From Chroococcidiopsis sp. CCMEE 29 (lineage in GTDB: Bacteria; Cyanobacteriota; Cyanobacteriia; Cyanobacteriales; Chroococcidiopsidaceae), in the NCBI RefSeq assembly GCF_023558375.1, contig NZ_CP083761.1, positions 3,522,501 to 3,586,500 of the forward strand: a stretch of DNA of 64,000 bases, in the 5' to 3' direction. Shown here one piece after another: positions 17,587-26,864 of this stretch (position 1 is its first letter; every line of letters begins with the position of its first letter). A model generated the notes under the pieces. The model saw only the letters and a list, made by a program, of their open reading frames with translations. It did no database searches and was not told the DNA's origin. A program made the translations under genes and the position numbers.

Positions 17587-19185
17587 ATGGCACGTCTAGC
17601 ACTGCTGAGTGTATCGGATAAAACAGGGCTAATCAACTTTGCCCGTAGTCTAGCTGAAGAATTTGGGTTTGATCTAATCAGCAGTGGTGGAACGGCTCAA
17701 GCCCTCAAGCAGGTAGGGCTACCAGTAACAAAAGTTGCCGATTACACAGGTTCTCCTGAAATTTTAGCAGGCAGAGTCAAAACGCTGCATCCGCGAATTC
17801 ATGGCGGGATTTTGGCGCGTCGGGATTTGCAGCAGGATATGGCAGATTTAGAAACCAACCATATCCGCCCGATTGATTTAGTCGTAGTGAATCTCTATCC
17901 CTTCGAGCAAACCATTGCCAAACCGGGAGTCACGTTAGCAGAGGCAATTGAGCAAATTGATATTGGTGGTCCTGCTATGCTGCGGGCAGCTGCCAAGAAT
18001 TACGCCCATCTGACTGTTCTTTGTAACCCCTCTATGTATGAAGCATACTTGCAAGAGTTACGACAGCATGAAGGAAAAGCGTCTTTAGAGTTCCGTCAAG
18101 CCTGCGCTATCCAAGCCTTTGAACATACAGCTGGATACGATAGAGCGATCACTATCTATCTTACCAATCAGGAGTCAAACGTAGGGGCGGGTTTATCAGA
18201 ACCGTTAGTGGGAGAATCGAACTTATCTATAAACCCACCCGTACTACCCCAAAGATTTACAATTTCTGGGGAACAGTTGCAATCTCTGCGTTATGGCGAG
18301 AATCCTCATCAACCCGCAGGCTGGTATCAAACAGGGACTACTGCAACAGGCTGGGCAGCCGCTACCAAACTCCAGGGCAAAGAATTAAGTTATAACAACT
18401 TAGTTGATCTAGAAGCAGCGGGGCGGCTAATTGCTGAATTCGCTGATACTCCAGCTGCGGTGATTATTAAACACACAAATCCCTGTGGGGTGGCGCTGGG
18501 AAATACGTTATCAGAAGCTTATGAAAAGGCTTTCAATGCTGACCCGGTTTCTGCCTTTGGTGGGATTGTAGCACTGAACCGTCCGATTGATGCGTCTACT
18601 GCAACTGCTTTGACTCAAACGTTTTTGGAATGTGTAGTTGCACCCAGTTGCGAACCAGAGGCAAAGGAAATTATTGCTGCTAAGTCAAAGGTTAGGGTTT
18701 TGCTGTTACCAGACTTAAGTATGGGACCTGAGGAAACAGTGAAAGCGATCGCTGGGGGTTTTTTGGTGCAAGTTGCCAATGATGTTGTAGCTGACACCAG
18801 CCAATGGCAAGTTGTGACACAGAAGCAACCTACCTCAGATCAGCTGGCAGAATTGCTGTTTGCTTGGAAGGTTTGCAAGCATGTCAAGTCTAATGCAATT
18901 GTCATCACAGGCGATCGCACTACTCTCGGCGTGGGAGCAGGACAAATGAATCGCGTCGGTTCAGTCAAAATTGCCTTAGAACAAGCTGGGGAAAAAGCCC
19001 AAGGTGCATTTCTTGCCAGTGATGGTTTCTTCCCTTTTGATGATTCTGTACGGACAGCAGCAGCTGCGGGGATTACGGCGATTGTGCAACCTGGTGGCAG
19101 TTTGCGGGATCAAGATTCTATCAAAGCTGCAAATGAACTGGGTTTAGTCATGGTGTTTACGGGAGTGCGACACTTCTTGCACTAA
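17587..19185 (+). CDS. purH: Bifunctional AICAR transformylase/IMP cyclohydrolase PurH, with in-frame repeat insertion
   Basis: PurH performs the last two steps of IMP synthesis: formylation of AICAR, then ring closure. The N-terminal IMP cyclohydrolase (MGS-like) domain has SVSDKTGL, KTLHPRIHGGIL and NLYPFE. The C-terminal transformylase domain has LRYGENPHQPAGWYQ, IKHTNPCGVA and SDGFFPFDDS. At 532 aa it is somewhat longer than typical. Residues about 199-220, between the domains, are encoded by an inverted-repeat element (18181-18244) that also occurs in non-coding DNA at 50914. The frame stays open through it. Confidence 0.96.
   Translation: MARLALLSVSDKTGLINFARSLAEEFGFDLISSGGTAQALKQVGLPVTKVADYTGSPEILAGRVKTLHPRIHGGILARRDLQQDMADLETNHIRPIDLVVVNLYPFEQTIAKPGVTLAEAIEQIDIGGPAMLRAAAKNYAHLTVLCNPSMYEAYLQELRQHEGKASLEFRQACAIQAFEHTAGYDRAITIYLTNQESNVGAGLSEPLVGESNLSINPPVLPQRFTISGEQLQSLRYGENPHQPAGWYQTGTTATGWAAATKLQGKELSYNNLVDLEAAGRLIAEFADTPAAVIIKHTNPCGVALGNTLSEAYEKAFNADPVSAFGGIVALNRPIDASTATALTQTFLECVVAPSCEPEAKEIIAAKSKVRVLLLPDLSMGPEETVKAIAGGFLVQVANDVVADTSQWQVVTQKQPTSDQLAELLFAWKVCKHVKSNAIVITGDRTTLGVGAGQMNRVGSVKIALEQAGEKAQGAFLASDGFFPFDDSVRTAAAAGITAIVQPGGSLRDQDSIKAANELGLVMVFTGVRHFLH
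18181..18244. repeat. Dispersed inverted-repeat element inside purH
   Basis: The arms GTAGGGGCGGGTTTA (18181-18195) and TAAACCCACCCGTAC (18230-18244) pair with one mismatch. The same GGGGCGGGTTT and AAACCCGCCC arms form an intergenic hairpin at 50914-50968. The element sits in a loop between the two PurH domains and preserves the frame. Confidence 0.75.
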
Positions 19186-19232
19186 CTCGGGTAAAAATCA
19201 GCAGAATATATCTTTACAGTAATATTCTCGGC

Positions 19233-19560
19233 TCATTTACGCCATCCCCATTTGCTCAATTTCGACAGCTTTGGTAACAGATTAGGTCCTTCCAGGCGTA
19301 GCTTCCAATTCATAATGTCAGGGTGTTCTGGGTCTACGCCCTCCCACATGTTGAGCCAAGCACGAGCACCATCCCGGTGTTTTTGAGCTAGTAACAGTTC
19401 AATGTAGACATTGGAAAAGGCAGCAAACTCGTTAAAATGGAAGCGCTTGCGAGCAAGGGTTTGAGTAGCGCTTCAGCCGCGTCAATTTCGCCTTGGATGA
19501 GGTGAAGCCGTGCCATCGATACGCGGGCAAACACATAGTCAGGACAATTTCCGCATAAAT
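19233..19560 (-). pseudogene. Frameshifted TPR-protein C-terminal fragment
   Basis: Reading the minus strand gives NCPDYVFARVSMARLHLIQG and EIDAAEALLKPLL, then after a frameshift RKRFHFNEFAAFSNVYIELL and LAQKHRDGARAWLNMWEGVD, ending KWGWRK and a stop at 19233. The pattern is TPR-like (helical pairs with Ala/Leu spacing). No start is present; the fragment abuts the AraC remnant. Confidence 0.6.
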
Positions 19561-19561
19561 A

Positions 19562-19977
19562 TCAAGGACTTCTGAATACCTTTGGAGTTATTCCTGTTAA
19601 TTTGCGAAAAAAAGTTGTTAAATGGCTTTGATTCTTAAACCCGCACATGAGTGCAATTTCAGCTATAGACAGTTCGTTTTGCTTGAGTAATTGTTTTGAG
19701 CGCTCTATTCGTTGCTGCAACACGTACTGATATGGTGTGACTCCCATTGAGCGCTTAAACAAGTGGCAGAAATAATATTGGCTCATGCCGACAAGTTTAG
19801 CTAGGTGAGCGAGTTTAATCTCCTGATCGAGATAAGTCTGGACAAATGGGTCGCTTCTTCAGTAATATGCTTCAACCCAGTGGGGAGAATGATCAAATGT
19901 TGGTGATTGGATTAACTGCTCAACGTCTGACAAGATTTGACGTTGAGGTCTAATTTGGCTAAATCAATTTCACGCAT
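19562..19977 (-). pseudogene. Broken AraC-family regulator
   Basis: A complete C-terminal AraC domain (19562-19786) reads YYFCHLFKRSMGVTPYQYVLQQ, IAEIALMCGFKNQSHLTTFF and TGITPKVF. Upstream the similarity continues (DPFVQTYLDQEIKLAHLAKL; LSDVEQLIQSPTFDHSPHWV), but in two different frames with an intervening stop. The N-terminus reads MREIDLAKLDLN at 19977. The gene is inactivated by at least two frame changes. Confidence 0.7.
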
Positions 19978-20064
19978 GAAAGATATTTATATAAGCCATT
20001 TGACAAATAATATTAAGTCCACCTACCATCATCGGTGACCACAAGCGATAGAACAAACATCGTT

Positions 20065-20811
20065 ATGGCAGGCGGGAAATTGACTGGCAAAGTTGCCTTG
20101 GTAACGGGTTCAGCGCGGGGAATTGGGCAAGCGATCGCTCTACGACTTGCAGAAGATGGAGCATCGCTGGTAATTAATTATGCAGGAAGTGTTGATAAGG
20201 CAAATGAGGTTGTAGAAACTATCAAAGCCAAAGAAAGGTAGGCGATCGCTATTCAAGCAGATATCAGCAACGTATCAGATATTGAACGTCTGTTTGACAA
20301 AGCTATTGAGCACTTTGGTAAAATTGATATTCTTGTCAACAACGCAGGCATCAACAATTACAAATTAATTGCCGATTTCACTGAAGCAGATTTCGATCGA
20401 ATCTTCGCCATCAACGTCAAAGGGACATTCTTTTGCTGTCAACAAGCTGCCAAACGTATGGCAGATGGAGGATGCATCATCAATTTTTCCTCTTCTACAA
20501 CGGCATTAATGCTGCCAACCTACGGTGCTTACGTGGGTACTAAAGGCGCTGTTGAGCAAATTACACGGGTACTCGCTAAAGAAGTTGGACAACGCGGTAT
20601 CCGGGTCAATGTTGTCTCTCCGGGTCCGACCAATACGCCATTATTTACTCAGGGCAAGACTCAGGAACAAATCGATCGCCTCGCTCAAATGGCAGCTTTG
20701 GGTCGTATTGGGGAAGTGGAAGATATTGCTAGGGTCGTTGCCTTTCTTGCCAGTGAAGACGCTCGTTGGATTACAGGTCAAAATCTTCGCGTTAACGGTG
20801 GTTTTGCATAA
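20065..20811 (+). pseudogene. Short-chain dehydrogenase/reductase interrupted by one in-frame TAG
   Basis: The frame is collinear from ATG 20065 to the stop at 20811 (248 codons) except for a single TAG at 20239-20241. Before it: [20 protein letters not shown] (cofactor motif TGxxxGxG). After it: IAIQADISNV, LVNNAGIN, the active-site YGAYVGTKGA (Tyr-xxx-Lys) and ITGQNLRVNGGFA. A CAG-to-TAG change would explain the stop (KERQAIAIQAD is normal for the family). Unless it is read through, no full-length enzyme forms. Substrate unknown. Confidence 0.8.
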
Positions 20812-20927
20812 TTGGTCTTAATGTAAATATCAATACAAAAAAAAATTAGGGAAGTAATTCACTCATAAATAAGGATAGCCGTAAAAGCTATTCAACCTGT
20901 AAGAAGCATCTAATATCAATAAGAAGC

Positions 20928-21023
20928 AGGACTTACGCACCCAGTCAAAAGTGAGGTTTCGCAGCTTTCTTAGCTGGGAAACTCAACTATAGCTTTTTGC
21001 AGTTGTTGAAATGCGTGAGTCTT
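20928..21023. repeat. 96-bp MITE-like repeat upstream of the YihY gene
   Basis: The left end AGGACTTACGCAC is repeated inverted, with three mismatches, at the right end (ATGCGTGAGTCTT). An inner palindrome is AGCTTTCTTAGCT. The GGACTTACGCA end is a commonly repeated intergenic motif in cyanobacteria. No coding capacity. Confidence 0.5.
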
Positions 21024-21064
21024 GAGAAAAATAGAGGTGCATCCGGCGCTTAGGAGATGTTGCA

Positions 21065-22099
21065 GTGAACGTAAAGACAATCTGGGCTCTGCTTAAAGAG
21101 ACATTTTCGGAATGGAACAAGGACAAAGCATCGCGGCTAGCAGCAGCGTTGGCGTACTACACAATTTTTTCTCTTGCACCGCTGTTAATTATCGTGATTG
21201 CGATCGCTGGTGCAGTGTTTGGGGAAGAAGCAGCAAGAGGCGAAATTGTTGGGCAAATTCGCGGCTTAGTCGGCAAGGATGGCGCGGAAGTCATCCAAAC
21301 AGCAATAGAAAATGCCAGTCAACCCGCTGAAGGGATAGTTGCCTCCGTTATTAGCTTCGTCGTCCTCGTATTCGGTGCCACCGGGGTATTTGCCCAGCTG
21401 CAAGATGCCCTCAACACAATCTGGGAAGTACAGCCGAAGCCAGGACGCGGCATAGTTAATGTCATTCGCAGCCGTTTTTTGTCGTTCACAATGGTGCTGG
21501 GAATTGGCTTTTTATTGCTCGTATCCCTCGTGCTCAGTGCAGCCTTGGCGGCGTTGGTCAATTTTTTGGGCAATCTGCTGCCAGGTCTCTCTTTCCTGTG
21601 GGAGATTTTCAACTTTGTCCTTGGTTTTGCTGTCACTACGTTGTTGTTTGGGCTGATTTTCAAAACCCTACCAGATGTCAAAATTACCTGGGGTGATGTT
21701 TGGATTGGAGCGGTCATTACCTCACTGCTGTTTTCGATTGGTAGATTCCTGCTGGGACAGTATCTAGGTCAAAGTACTTTTGGCTCAACCTTTGGTGCAG
21801 CTGGTGCGCTTGTAATTATCCTTGCTTGGGTTGACTATGCTGCTCAAATTCTCTTTTTCGGTGCCGAATTTACCCAAGTTTATGCCAGAAAATACGGCTC
21901 TAAGATTGTTCCCTCTGAGAATGCCATCCCCGTGACTGAAGAGGCTAGGGCTCAACAAGGTATGCAACCGAATGATAATGAGCGGACACAGCGATCGTCT
22001 GGCAGTAAATCGCGATCGCCTAACTCGCTCAATCGCCTATTCCGGCGCTTTACACAGCCCAAACGTTCACAACGGAGAAGAAATAATCGGCTACCTTAA
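21065..22099 (+). CDS. YihY/BrkB family membrane protein
   Basis: The 344-aa protein has the YihY/UPF0761 pattern. An N-terminal amphipathic segment (WNKDKASRLAAALAYYTIFSLAPLL) precedes five further hydrophobic segments, ending in FGSTFGAAGALVIILAWVDY and ILFFGAEFTQVYARKYG. The C-terminal about 65 residues are basic and disordered (RSQRRRN). These are inner-membrane proteins; early annotations as RNase BN or virulence factor BrkB are not reliable, and the transport function is unproven. The start is GTG at 21065, preceded by GGAGATGTTGCA. Confidence 0.85.
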   Translation: MNVKTIWALLKETFSEWNKDKASRLAAALAYYTIFSLAPLLIIVIAIAGAVFGEEAARGEIVGQIRGLVGKDGAEVIQTAIENASQPAEGIVASVISFVVLVFGATGVFAQLQDALNTIWEVQPKPGRGIVNVIRSRFLSFTMVLGIGFLLLVSLVLSAALAALVNFLGNLLPGLSFLWEIFNFVLGFAVTTLLFGLIFKTLPDVKITWGDVWIGAVITSLLFSIGRFLLGQYLGQSTFGSTFGAAGALVIILAWVDYAAQILFFGAEFTQVYARKYGSKIVPSENAIPVTEEARAQQGMQPNDNERTQRSSGSKSRSPNSLNRLFRRFTQPKRSQRRRNNRLP

Positions 22100-22159
22100 C
22101 CAAGCAGGTCATTCTGTGGAATAAATATGCGTTATATCCTTTCTACAGGAGACGTTTAG

Positions 22160-23134
22160 ATGGGAGCATACCCTGACGCTACTTATAATAAGGGCTTTGT
22201 TTCAAGCAGCTACGCCATCTTGGGAACTGGAGCGCTGGGTGGTTACTACGGTGCTTGTCTGCAACGAGCTGGTTTAGATGTCCACTTCTTGCTGCACAGC
22301 GATTACAAACATGTCAGCAAATCTGGTCTAATCATCGAGTCTCCAGAAGGGGACTTCACTCTGTCTCAAGTTAATGCCTACAGCAACGTTGCCCAGATGC
22401 CGCGCTGTGATGTGGTAGCCATTGCACTGAAAACAACACAAAATCACCTCCTACCTCAGCTATTGCCTGCTGTGGTTAAAGATGATGGTGTTGTTTTAGT
22501 GTTGCAGAATGGGTTAGGCATTGAGGATGAAGTTGCTCAGATTGTTGGCTCCCATCGGGTGATTGGTGGACTGTGCTTTCTCTGCTCGAATAAAGTAGGA
22601 CCAGGACACATTCACCACTTGGATTACAAGGAAATTACCCTAGGCGAATACATGCCTAACTATCGTCCCTGCGGCATTACCGAGCGGTTGCGTCAAATTG
22701 CTGATGATTTTGAACGTGCTGGAATTCCTATCCAACTAGCTGAAGATTTGCTGCTTGCCCGTTGGCGGAAACTAGTTTGGAACATCCCTTACAATGGGCT
22801 TTCTGTAATTCTCGATGCAACGACAGATGAGCTGATGGCGAATGAGTATGCCCGGTCGTTAGTCGAGCAACTGATGCATGAAGTAGTTGCTGGTGCTGCT
22901 AAGTGCGATCGCTATATCCCTGATAGCTTCATTCAGAAAATGCTTGACCACACCGCTCAGATGAAACCATACCGCCCTAGCATGAAAATTGACTACGATC
23001 ATCTGCGACCGCTAGAGGTGGAAGCTATATTCGGCAACCCCCTACGGGCAGCTCAAGCAGCAGGTGCTAATTTGCCCCAAATTGCTACGCTTTACCTGCA
23101 ACTAAAGTTTTTAGATGGGAAAAATTGCTTTTGA
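22160..23134 (+). CDS. 2-dehydropantoate 2-reductase family protein (PanE/ApbA)
   Basis: PanE-type enzymes reduce ketopantoate to pantoate with NADPH. The N-terminal Rossmann motif is YAILGTGALGGYYGACL. The middle has VVAIALKTTQN and LQNGLG (NADPH- and substrate-binding), and the C-terminal domain has RWRKLVWNIPYNGLSVIL, with the catalytic Lys in that helix. At 324 aa the length is normal. The first about 15 residues (MGAYPDATYNKGFVSS) lie before the fold. ACAGGAGACG precedes the ATG by a short spacer. The exact substrate is not certain, since the family also contains other ketoacid reductases. Confidence 0.88.
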   Translation: MGAYPDATYNKGFVSSSYAILGTGALGGYYGACLQRAGLDVHFLLHSDYKHVSKSGLIIESPEGDFTLSQVNAYSNVAQMPRCDVVAIALKTTQNHLLPQLLPAVVKDDGVVLVLQNGLGIEDEVAQIVGSHRVIGGLCFLCSNKVGPGHIHHLDYKEITLGEYMPNYRPCGITERLRQIADDFERAGIPIQLAEDLLLARWRKLVWNIPYNGLSVILDATTDELMANEYARSLVEQLMHEVVAGAAKCDRYIPDSFIQKMLDHTAQMKPYRPSMKIDYDHLRPLEVEAIFGNPLRAAQAAGANLPQIATLYLQLKFLDGKNCF

Positions 23135-23333
23135 AACACCTTTTCGTTATGGCTTATGGTATGATTATCTTACTTAATAATGGAAATATTTAGAAGAAAG
23201 TGTTTTGCCACAGATTTCCATTATCAAATAATACCATGAAGTTACAAAAATAGCGACAAAAAATAAAGTTTTAATTTCTAATCAGTAAACAACCTCTTTA
23301 GATTACTACTTCATCAGTGATTATTTTGTGAAT

Positions 23334-23407
23334 ATAGCAATCTGATTTGATTTGTGGGGCAGGCATCTTGCCCATGTCACATCTCACAAGTTATTCAGGA
23401 TTGCTAT
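23334..23407. repeat. 74-bp inverted-repeat element, same ends as 59709-59894
   Basis: The ends are ATAGCAATC and GATTGCTAT. Inside are TTTGTGGGGCAGGC and CACATCTCACAAGTTATTCA. The same outer and inner motifs flank a 186-bp version at 59709-59894 in inverted orientation. Confidence 0.65.
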
Positions 23408-23424
23408 AGCAAAAGATTAATTTA

Positions 23425-24978
23425 CTATCGATCTCGATCAATTTCCGTGTCTGCCTCTGAACTAGCAGTCAGCGGTCTAATTACCCGGGCGATCGCCTGC
23501 TGCACAAACTCCTGCACAAACTCATCCCGCCGATTCAGCTGAAATTGTCGTTGCACTACTTCCGTAATGCCACCATCGCCCCAATCTTGATTTTGGCGGA
23601 AGTACTCAATAAAACTTTTCCCAGCAATATGTGTCAAATAAGCCGCTGTTACTCCTTGAATCGCCCGACCCACTATAAATGTGCCCACATTGGTCTGGAG
23701 AGTGATTGACATTAATTGAAATGCACCCTTGACAATACCCAGACTTGCTAAAGTTTTTGCCAAAGAAAGCGCTAGATCTTTTCCTCGTGCCAAATTCAAT
23801 TCACAACCGTAAATTTTGCCGATTTCCACTACCATTTGAGCATTTATAGCTGCCGTAGCCAGTAGATCAACTCCAGGTAGCGGCGTCACTACAACCACAC
23901 CAGCACCAATCCATTGAAAGCGTTCTACCACCTGCTCCGCTTGACGGCGACGCTGAGCATCAATCATCTTACGGGCTTCTTCCCCCAAGCGCTGGGATTG
24001 TAGCAGGATATTATCTGCGACCAAATCTTCTCCTTCTGCCCGCAAGACGGCAGCCATACGCCGCAGAAGTGGCATAATATCAGGTTCTGGTTGGAAGATT
24101 TCGCCATTTTCGAGGGTGACTGACTGAGGATTAGCAGCGATCGCCACTAAATCTGTAGGTGAAATAAATCCCCGCACTCGTTCTCGCAACCGAGCCAGAA
24201 TTGTTTCCTTGTCTTCATCAGTGTAGAGATCGGTTTTATTCAGAACCAGCAGCGATCGCTTACCAATTTCTGCCAAAGTTCTCAGCGGATCGTACTCCGA
24301 ATGGCGCAGATCGTTGTCTACCACGAACAACAGCAAATCTGCTTCTGTTGCCAACTGCCTTGCCATTTGTTCGCGCTCAGTTCCTGCTACACCAGCTTCT
24401 AAAATTCCTGGTGTGTCAGTAATTAAAATTCTCCGTTCTAACCCTCTCAGCCTCAGACGATAAGTCTCACCGACTTGCGTTGTTCCCATCGGTGCATCGA
24501 CACGACCAATAACGCGCCCTATAATAGCGTTTACCAGGGAAGTTTTGCCCGCTGAACCAGTACCAAATACAACTACCTGCAATTCGCCGCGAGCTAAATT
24601 TGCTTCAATTTCCTGCGAACGGCTGAGTAAAGCTTGCCGTGCTACTTCATCTTGAATTTGTGCTACCTGCTGTCTTACAGCTTGCAGCGTTTCTTCTGCT
24701 GCCTCAGTTTTAACGATGGGAATTTGATGTTGTTGAGCAAGTCGCTGTTGCCGTTGCCGCGATCGCCTTTCGCCACGCTGAATCATCAGCACGTAGTAAA
24801 CAACCGCACCGATTAAAGATACTACTATGCCGATCAGCAATAACAGCAGCAGATTGCACAGTAAGGGAGAATAGTAGCACTGCACACTTAGTCGGGACAC
24901 GGCATCAATCAGCCACAGTGTTAGTCCCAAAATGAAGACAAGCCCAACAATTAAGGCGATCAGGCGAGATCGGGGCAT
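23425..24978 (-). CDS. Membrane-anchored GTPase with DUF697-type C-terminal domain
   Basis: The 517-aa protein has two N-terminal membrane segments (LIVGLVFILGLTLWLI; LLLLLLIGIVVSLIGAVVYY). A coiled linker rich in Arg/Gln follows, then a G domain with P-loop GTGSAGKTSLVNAIIG, G3 DTPGI and G4 NKTD. The C-terminus (VERFQWIGAGVVVVTPLPGV, LATAAINAQMVVEIGKIYG) matches the DUF697/YcjF-like hydrophobic domain. It is probably a membrane-associated dynamin- or Era-like GTPase; its cellular role is not known. It is monocistronic with a gene-free 290 bp on its 3' side. Confidence 0.85.
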   Translation of the reverse strand: MPRSRLIALIVGLVFILGLTLWLIDAVSRLSVQCYYSPLLCNLLLLLLIGIVVSLIGAVVYYVLMIQRGERRSRQRQQRLAQQHQIPIVKTEAAEETLQAVRQQVAQIQDEVARQALLSRSQEIEANLARGELQVVVFGTGSAGKTSLVNAIIGRVIGRVDAPMGTTQVGETYRLRLRGLERRILITDTPGILEAGVAGTEREQMARQLATEADLLLFVVDNDLRHSEYDPLRTLAEIGKRSLLVLNKTDLYTDEDKETILARLRERVRGFISPTDLVAIAANPQSVTLENGEIFQPEPDIMPLLRRMAAVLRAEGEDLVADNILLQSQRLGEEARKMIDAQRRRQAEQVVERFQWIGAGVVVVTPLPGVDLLATAAINAQMVVEIGKIYGCELNLARGKDLALSLAKTLASLGIVKGAFQLMSITLQTNVGTFIVGRAIQGVTAAYLTHIAGKSFIEYFRQNQDWGDGGITEVVQRQFQLNRRDEFVQEFVQQAIARVIRPLTASSEADTEIDRDR

Positions 24979-25089
24979 TTAATAGAAACAGCGAATCGGC
25001 GTATATGTTTTGATTTTAATTTACCTGTGGATCGATGCAATGAGCCAGAAGTAACATCGCGATCGCTAAAAGTAGTTCAAAAAATGCAG

Positions 25090-25416
25090 TTATGTCTTCA
25101 TTAAGACTATATTATTGAATTCGTCTAAGCTGGTAAAAATCTCAAAAACTTGGTCTACGCCAGTCAGTTCAAGTAAAAGCTTAACTTGTTCATTGATTGA
25201 GCAGATGCAAAGTTTACCACCAGCATTACGAACTGTTCGTAATGCTACTACTAGAGCCATTAAGCCAGAACTATTAATAAACTCTACATCCTTAAGATCT
25301 AGCAATACAATTTTTACTCCAGCCTCAACAAGAGCTTGAATTTCTTGATGCAACTGAGTAGCCATAATACTGTCCAAAACAGCAGGAAAATTAATGACTC
25401 TGAAAATACTACTCAT
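25090..25416 (-). CDS. STAS-domain anti-sigma factor antagonist
   Basis: The start is taken at the ATG giving MSSIFRVINFPAVLDS; a start five codons upstream is also possible. The 108-aa protein is a single STAS domain with IVLLDLKDVEFINSSGLMAL, where the Ser of the NSSG motif is the site phosphorylated by partner kinases in SpoIIAA/RsbV proteins. The C-terminal part is CSINEQVKLLLELTGVDQVF. It should act in the cytoplasm in partner switching, with no kinase or phosphatase nearby, so its pathway is unknown. Confidence 0.88.
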   Translation of the reverse strand: MSSIFRVINFPAVLDSIMATQLHQEIQALVEAGVKIVLLDLKDVEFINSSGLMALVVALRTVRNAGGKLCICSINEQVKLLLELTGVDQVFEIFTSLDEFNNIVLMKT

Positions 25417-25431
25417 ATCTAAAGTCCCCAA

Positions 25432-25796
25432 AATTAGTACAATAACTTACTTAAACTCTTGCCAGTGGCTTATGTTTGGCTTACTATGTTACTCATCGCT
25501 AACATTTTATGCCCGTAAAGCTCTTGGCTTTATTGCTGTAGTAAATGAAGCTATTAGTATGAATAAAAATGGTAAGTATGACTTTATGCTTACCATTTGT
25601 AAGAATGACCGAGGGAGCTTACTCTCAACAAATTAAACTATCTGTCTTGTCTGTTCTTCCGTCTTGAGAAATAACTTATTTTAAGTCAGTCTGTTAACCG
25701 GAATACAGAAAGTTTCTAAGGGTTAGCTGATCGAAGAAGGGGTCGGGGGTCAGGGAAATAGAGAAAGAGCCAGATCCCTCTTAACCTCTCTCAGGA
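25432..25796. other. Gene-free interval
   Basis: No supported gene. It holds the STAS promoter and a G-rich GGTCGGGGGTCAGGG repeat piece near 25740-25760, close to the 3' end of galK. I see no convincing terminator. Confidence 0.4.
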
Positions 25797-26864
25797 CTAA
25801 TTCTCAGGTACTAGGGTGCGACCGGCGTAACCTTTGCGGTTGTAGCGGGCAAGCACATCTTGGGCGATCGCTTTAGCCTGTCCGGAAGCAACTAAGGCGA
25901 CTGTTGCTCCCCCGAACCCAGCACCAGTAAGCCGCGCCCCAAAAACTCCGGGAGTTTGTTGCAGTATCGCCACTAATGTATCCAGTGCTGTGACGGAAAC
26001 TTCGTAATCGTCGCGAAGGCTGGTGTGAGAAGCATTCATCAGGTCGCCGAAGCGCTGTGCTGACACTCCCTGTAAAACCTCCAGCACTCGGTTGTTTTCA
26101 GTAATCACGTGACGAGCACGGCGGCGAAGTGGTTCAGGTAACGTTTCTACTGCTTGAGGATCAGTGATATCTCTCAGCGCCTTAACCCCAAGCTGTCGCG
26201 CCGCCTCTTCGCACTCGGCACGACGTTGGTTGTAGCCGCTGCCAGCTAAGGTACGGGGGACACCACTATCTACCACCAATAGCTCTGCTCCAGCTGGAAA
26301 AGGCAGCACCCGGCGCTCTAAGGTGCGAGTATCGAGGAATAGCATATGCTCGGTGTCAGCCAGGCTTGATGCCATCTGATCCATGATGCCGCATTCCACG
26401 CCAGCATACTGGATTTCTGCCTGCTGTCCCAGCTGGGCGATGCGGACATCATCAATTTCGAGATTCAATCGCGATCGCACTGCCCTAAGCGTTGCCACCT
26501 CCAAAGCCGCACTACTGGACAAACCTGAGCCTATTGGTACCGAAGATGTAACATGCAGATTCAGAGGTGGTATGGTATGCCCTTCCTGCTGCAAAAGCTG
26601 GATGCACCCGAAGATATAGCTAGCAAACCCCTGTGGGGTGCCATCCCGATCTGAAATGCTCACCAGTTCATCGAGTTCTTGAGAGTAGAAGTGGTGCTGC
26701 CTATCGGGGCTGAAACTCAACTGTACCGTAGTACGTTGGGGAATGGCAGTCGGCAACACGAACCCATCATTATAGTCAGTATGTTCGCCGAGTAGATTTA
26801 CTCGTCCTGGAGCACTGGCTTGGGTTTCAGGATCTGCACCAAATATTTGTCGAAAGTCCATCAC
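25797..26864 (-). CDS. galK: Galactokinase
   Basis: GalK phosphorylates galactose at C1 with ATP, the first Leloir step. The signatures are [19 protein letters not shown] (galactose binding), [16 protein letters not shown] (GHMP ATP motif) and [16 protein letters not shown] near the C-terminus. At 355 aa it is slightly shorter than the E. coli enzyme, within family range. Its ATG overlaps the stop of the upstream M24-like gene by 4 bp (ATGA), so translation is coupled. It is the last gene of the GH2-galT-M24-galK operon. Confidence 0.95.
   Translation of the reverse strand: MMDFRQIFGADPETQASAPGRVNLLGEHTDYNDGFVLPTAIPQRTTVQLSFSPDRQHHFYSQELDELVSISDRDGTPQGFASYIFGCIQLLQQEGHTIPPLNLHVTSSVPIGSGLSSSAALEVATLRAVRSRLNLEIDDVRIAQLGQQAEIQYAGVECGIMDQMASSLADTEHMLFLDTRTLERRVLPFPAGAELLVVDSGVPRTLAGSGYNQRRAECEEAARQLGVKALRDITDPQAVETLPEPLRRRARHVITENNRVLEVLQGVSAQRFGDLMNASHTSLRDDYEVSVTALDTLVAILQQTPGVFGARLTGAGFGGATVALVASGQAKAIAQDVLARYNRKGYAGRTLVPEN

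Noticed and set aside
25394-25636. 80-aa plus-strand frame near the STAS gene
   Set aside because: Overlaps the STAS start region on the opposite strand and shows no conserved features.
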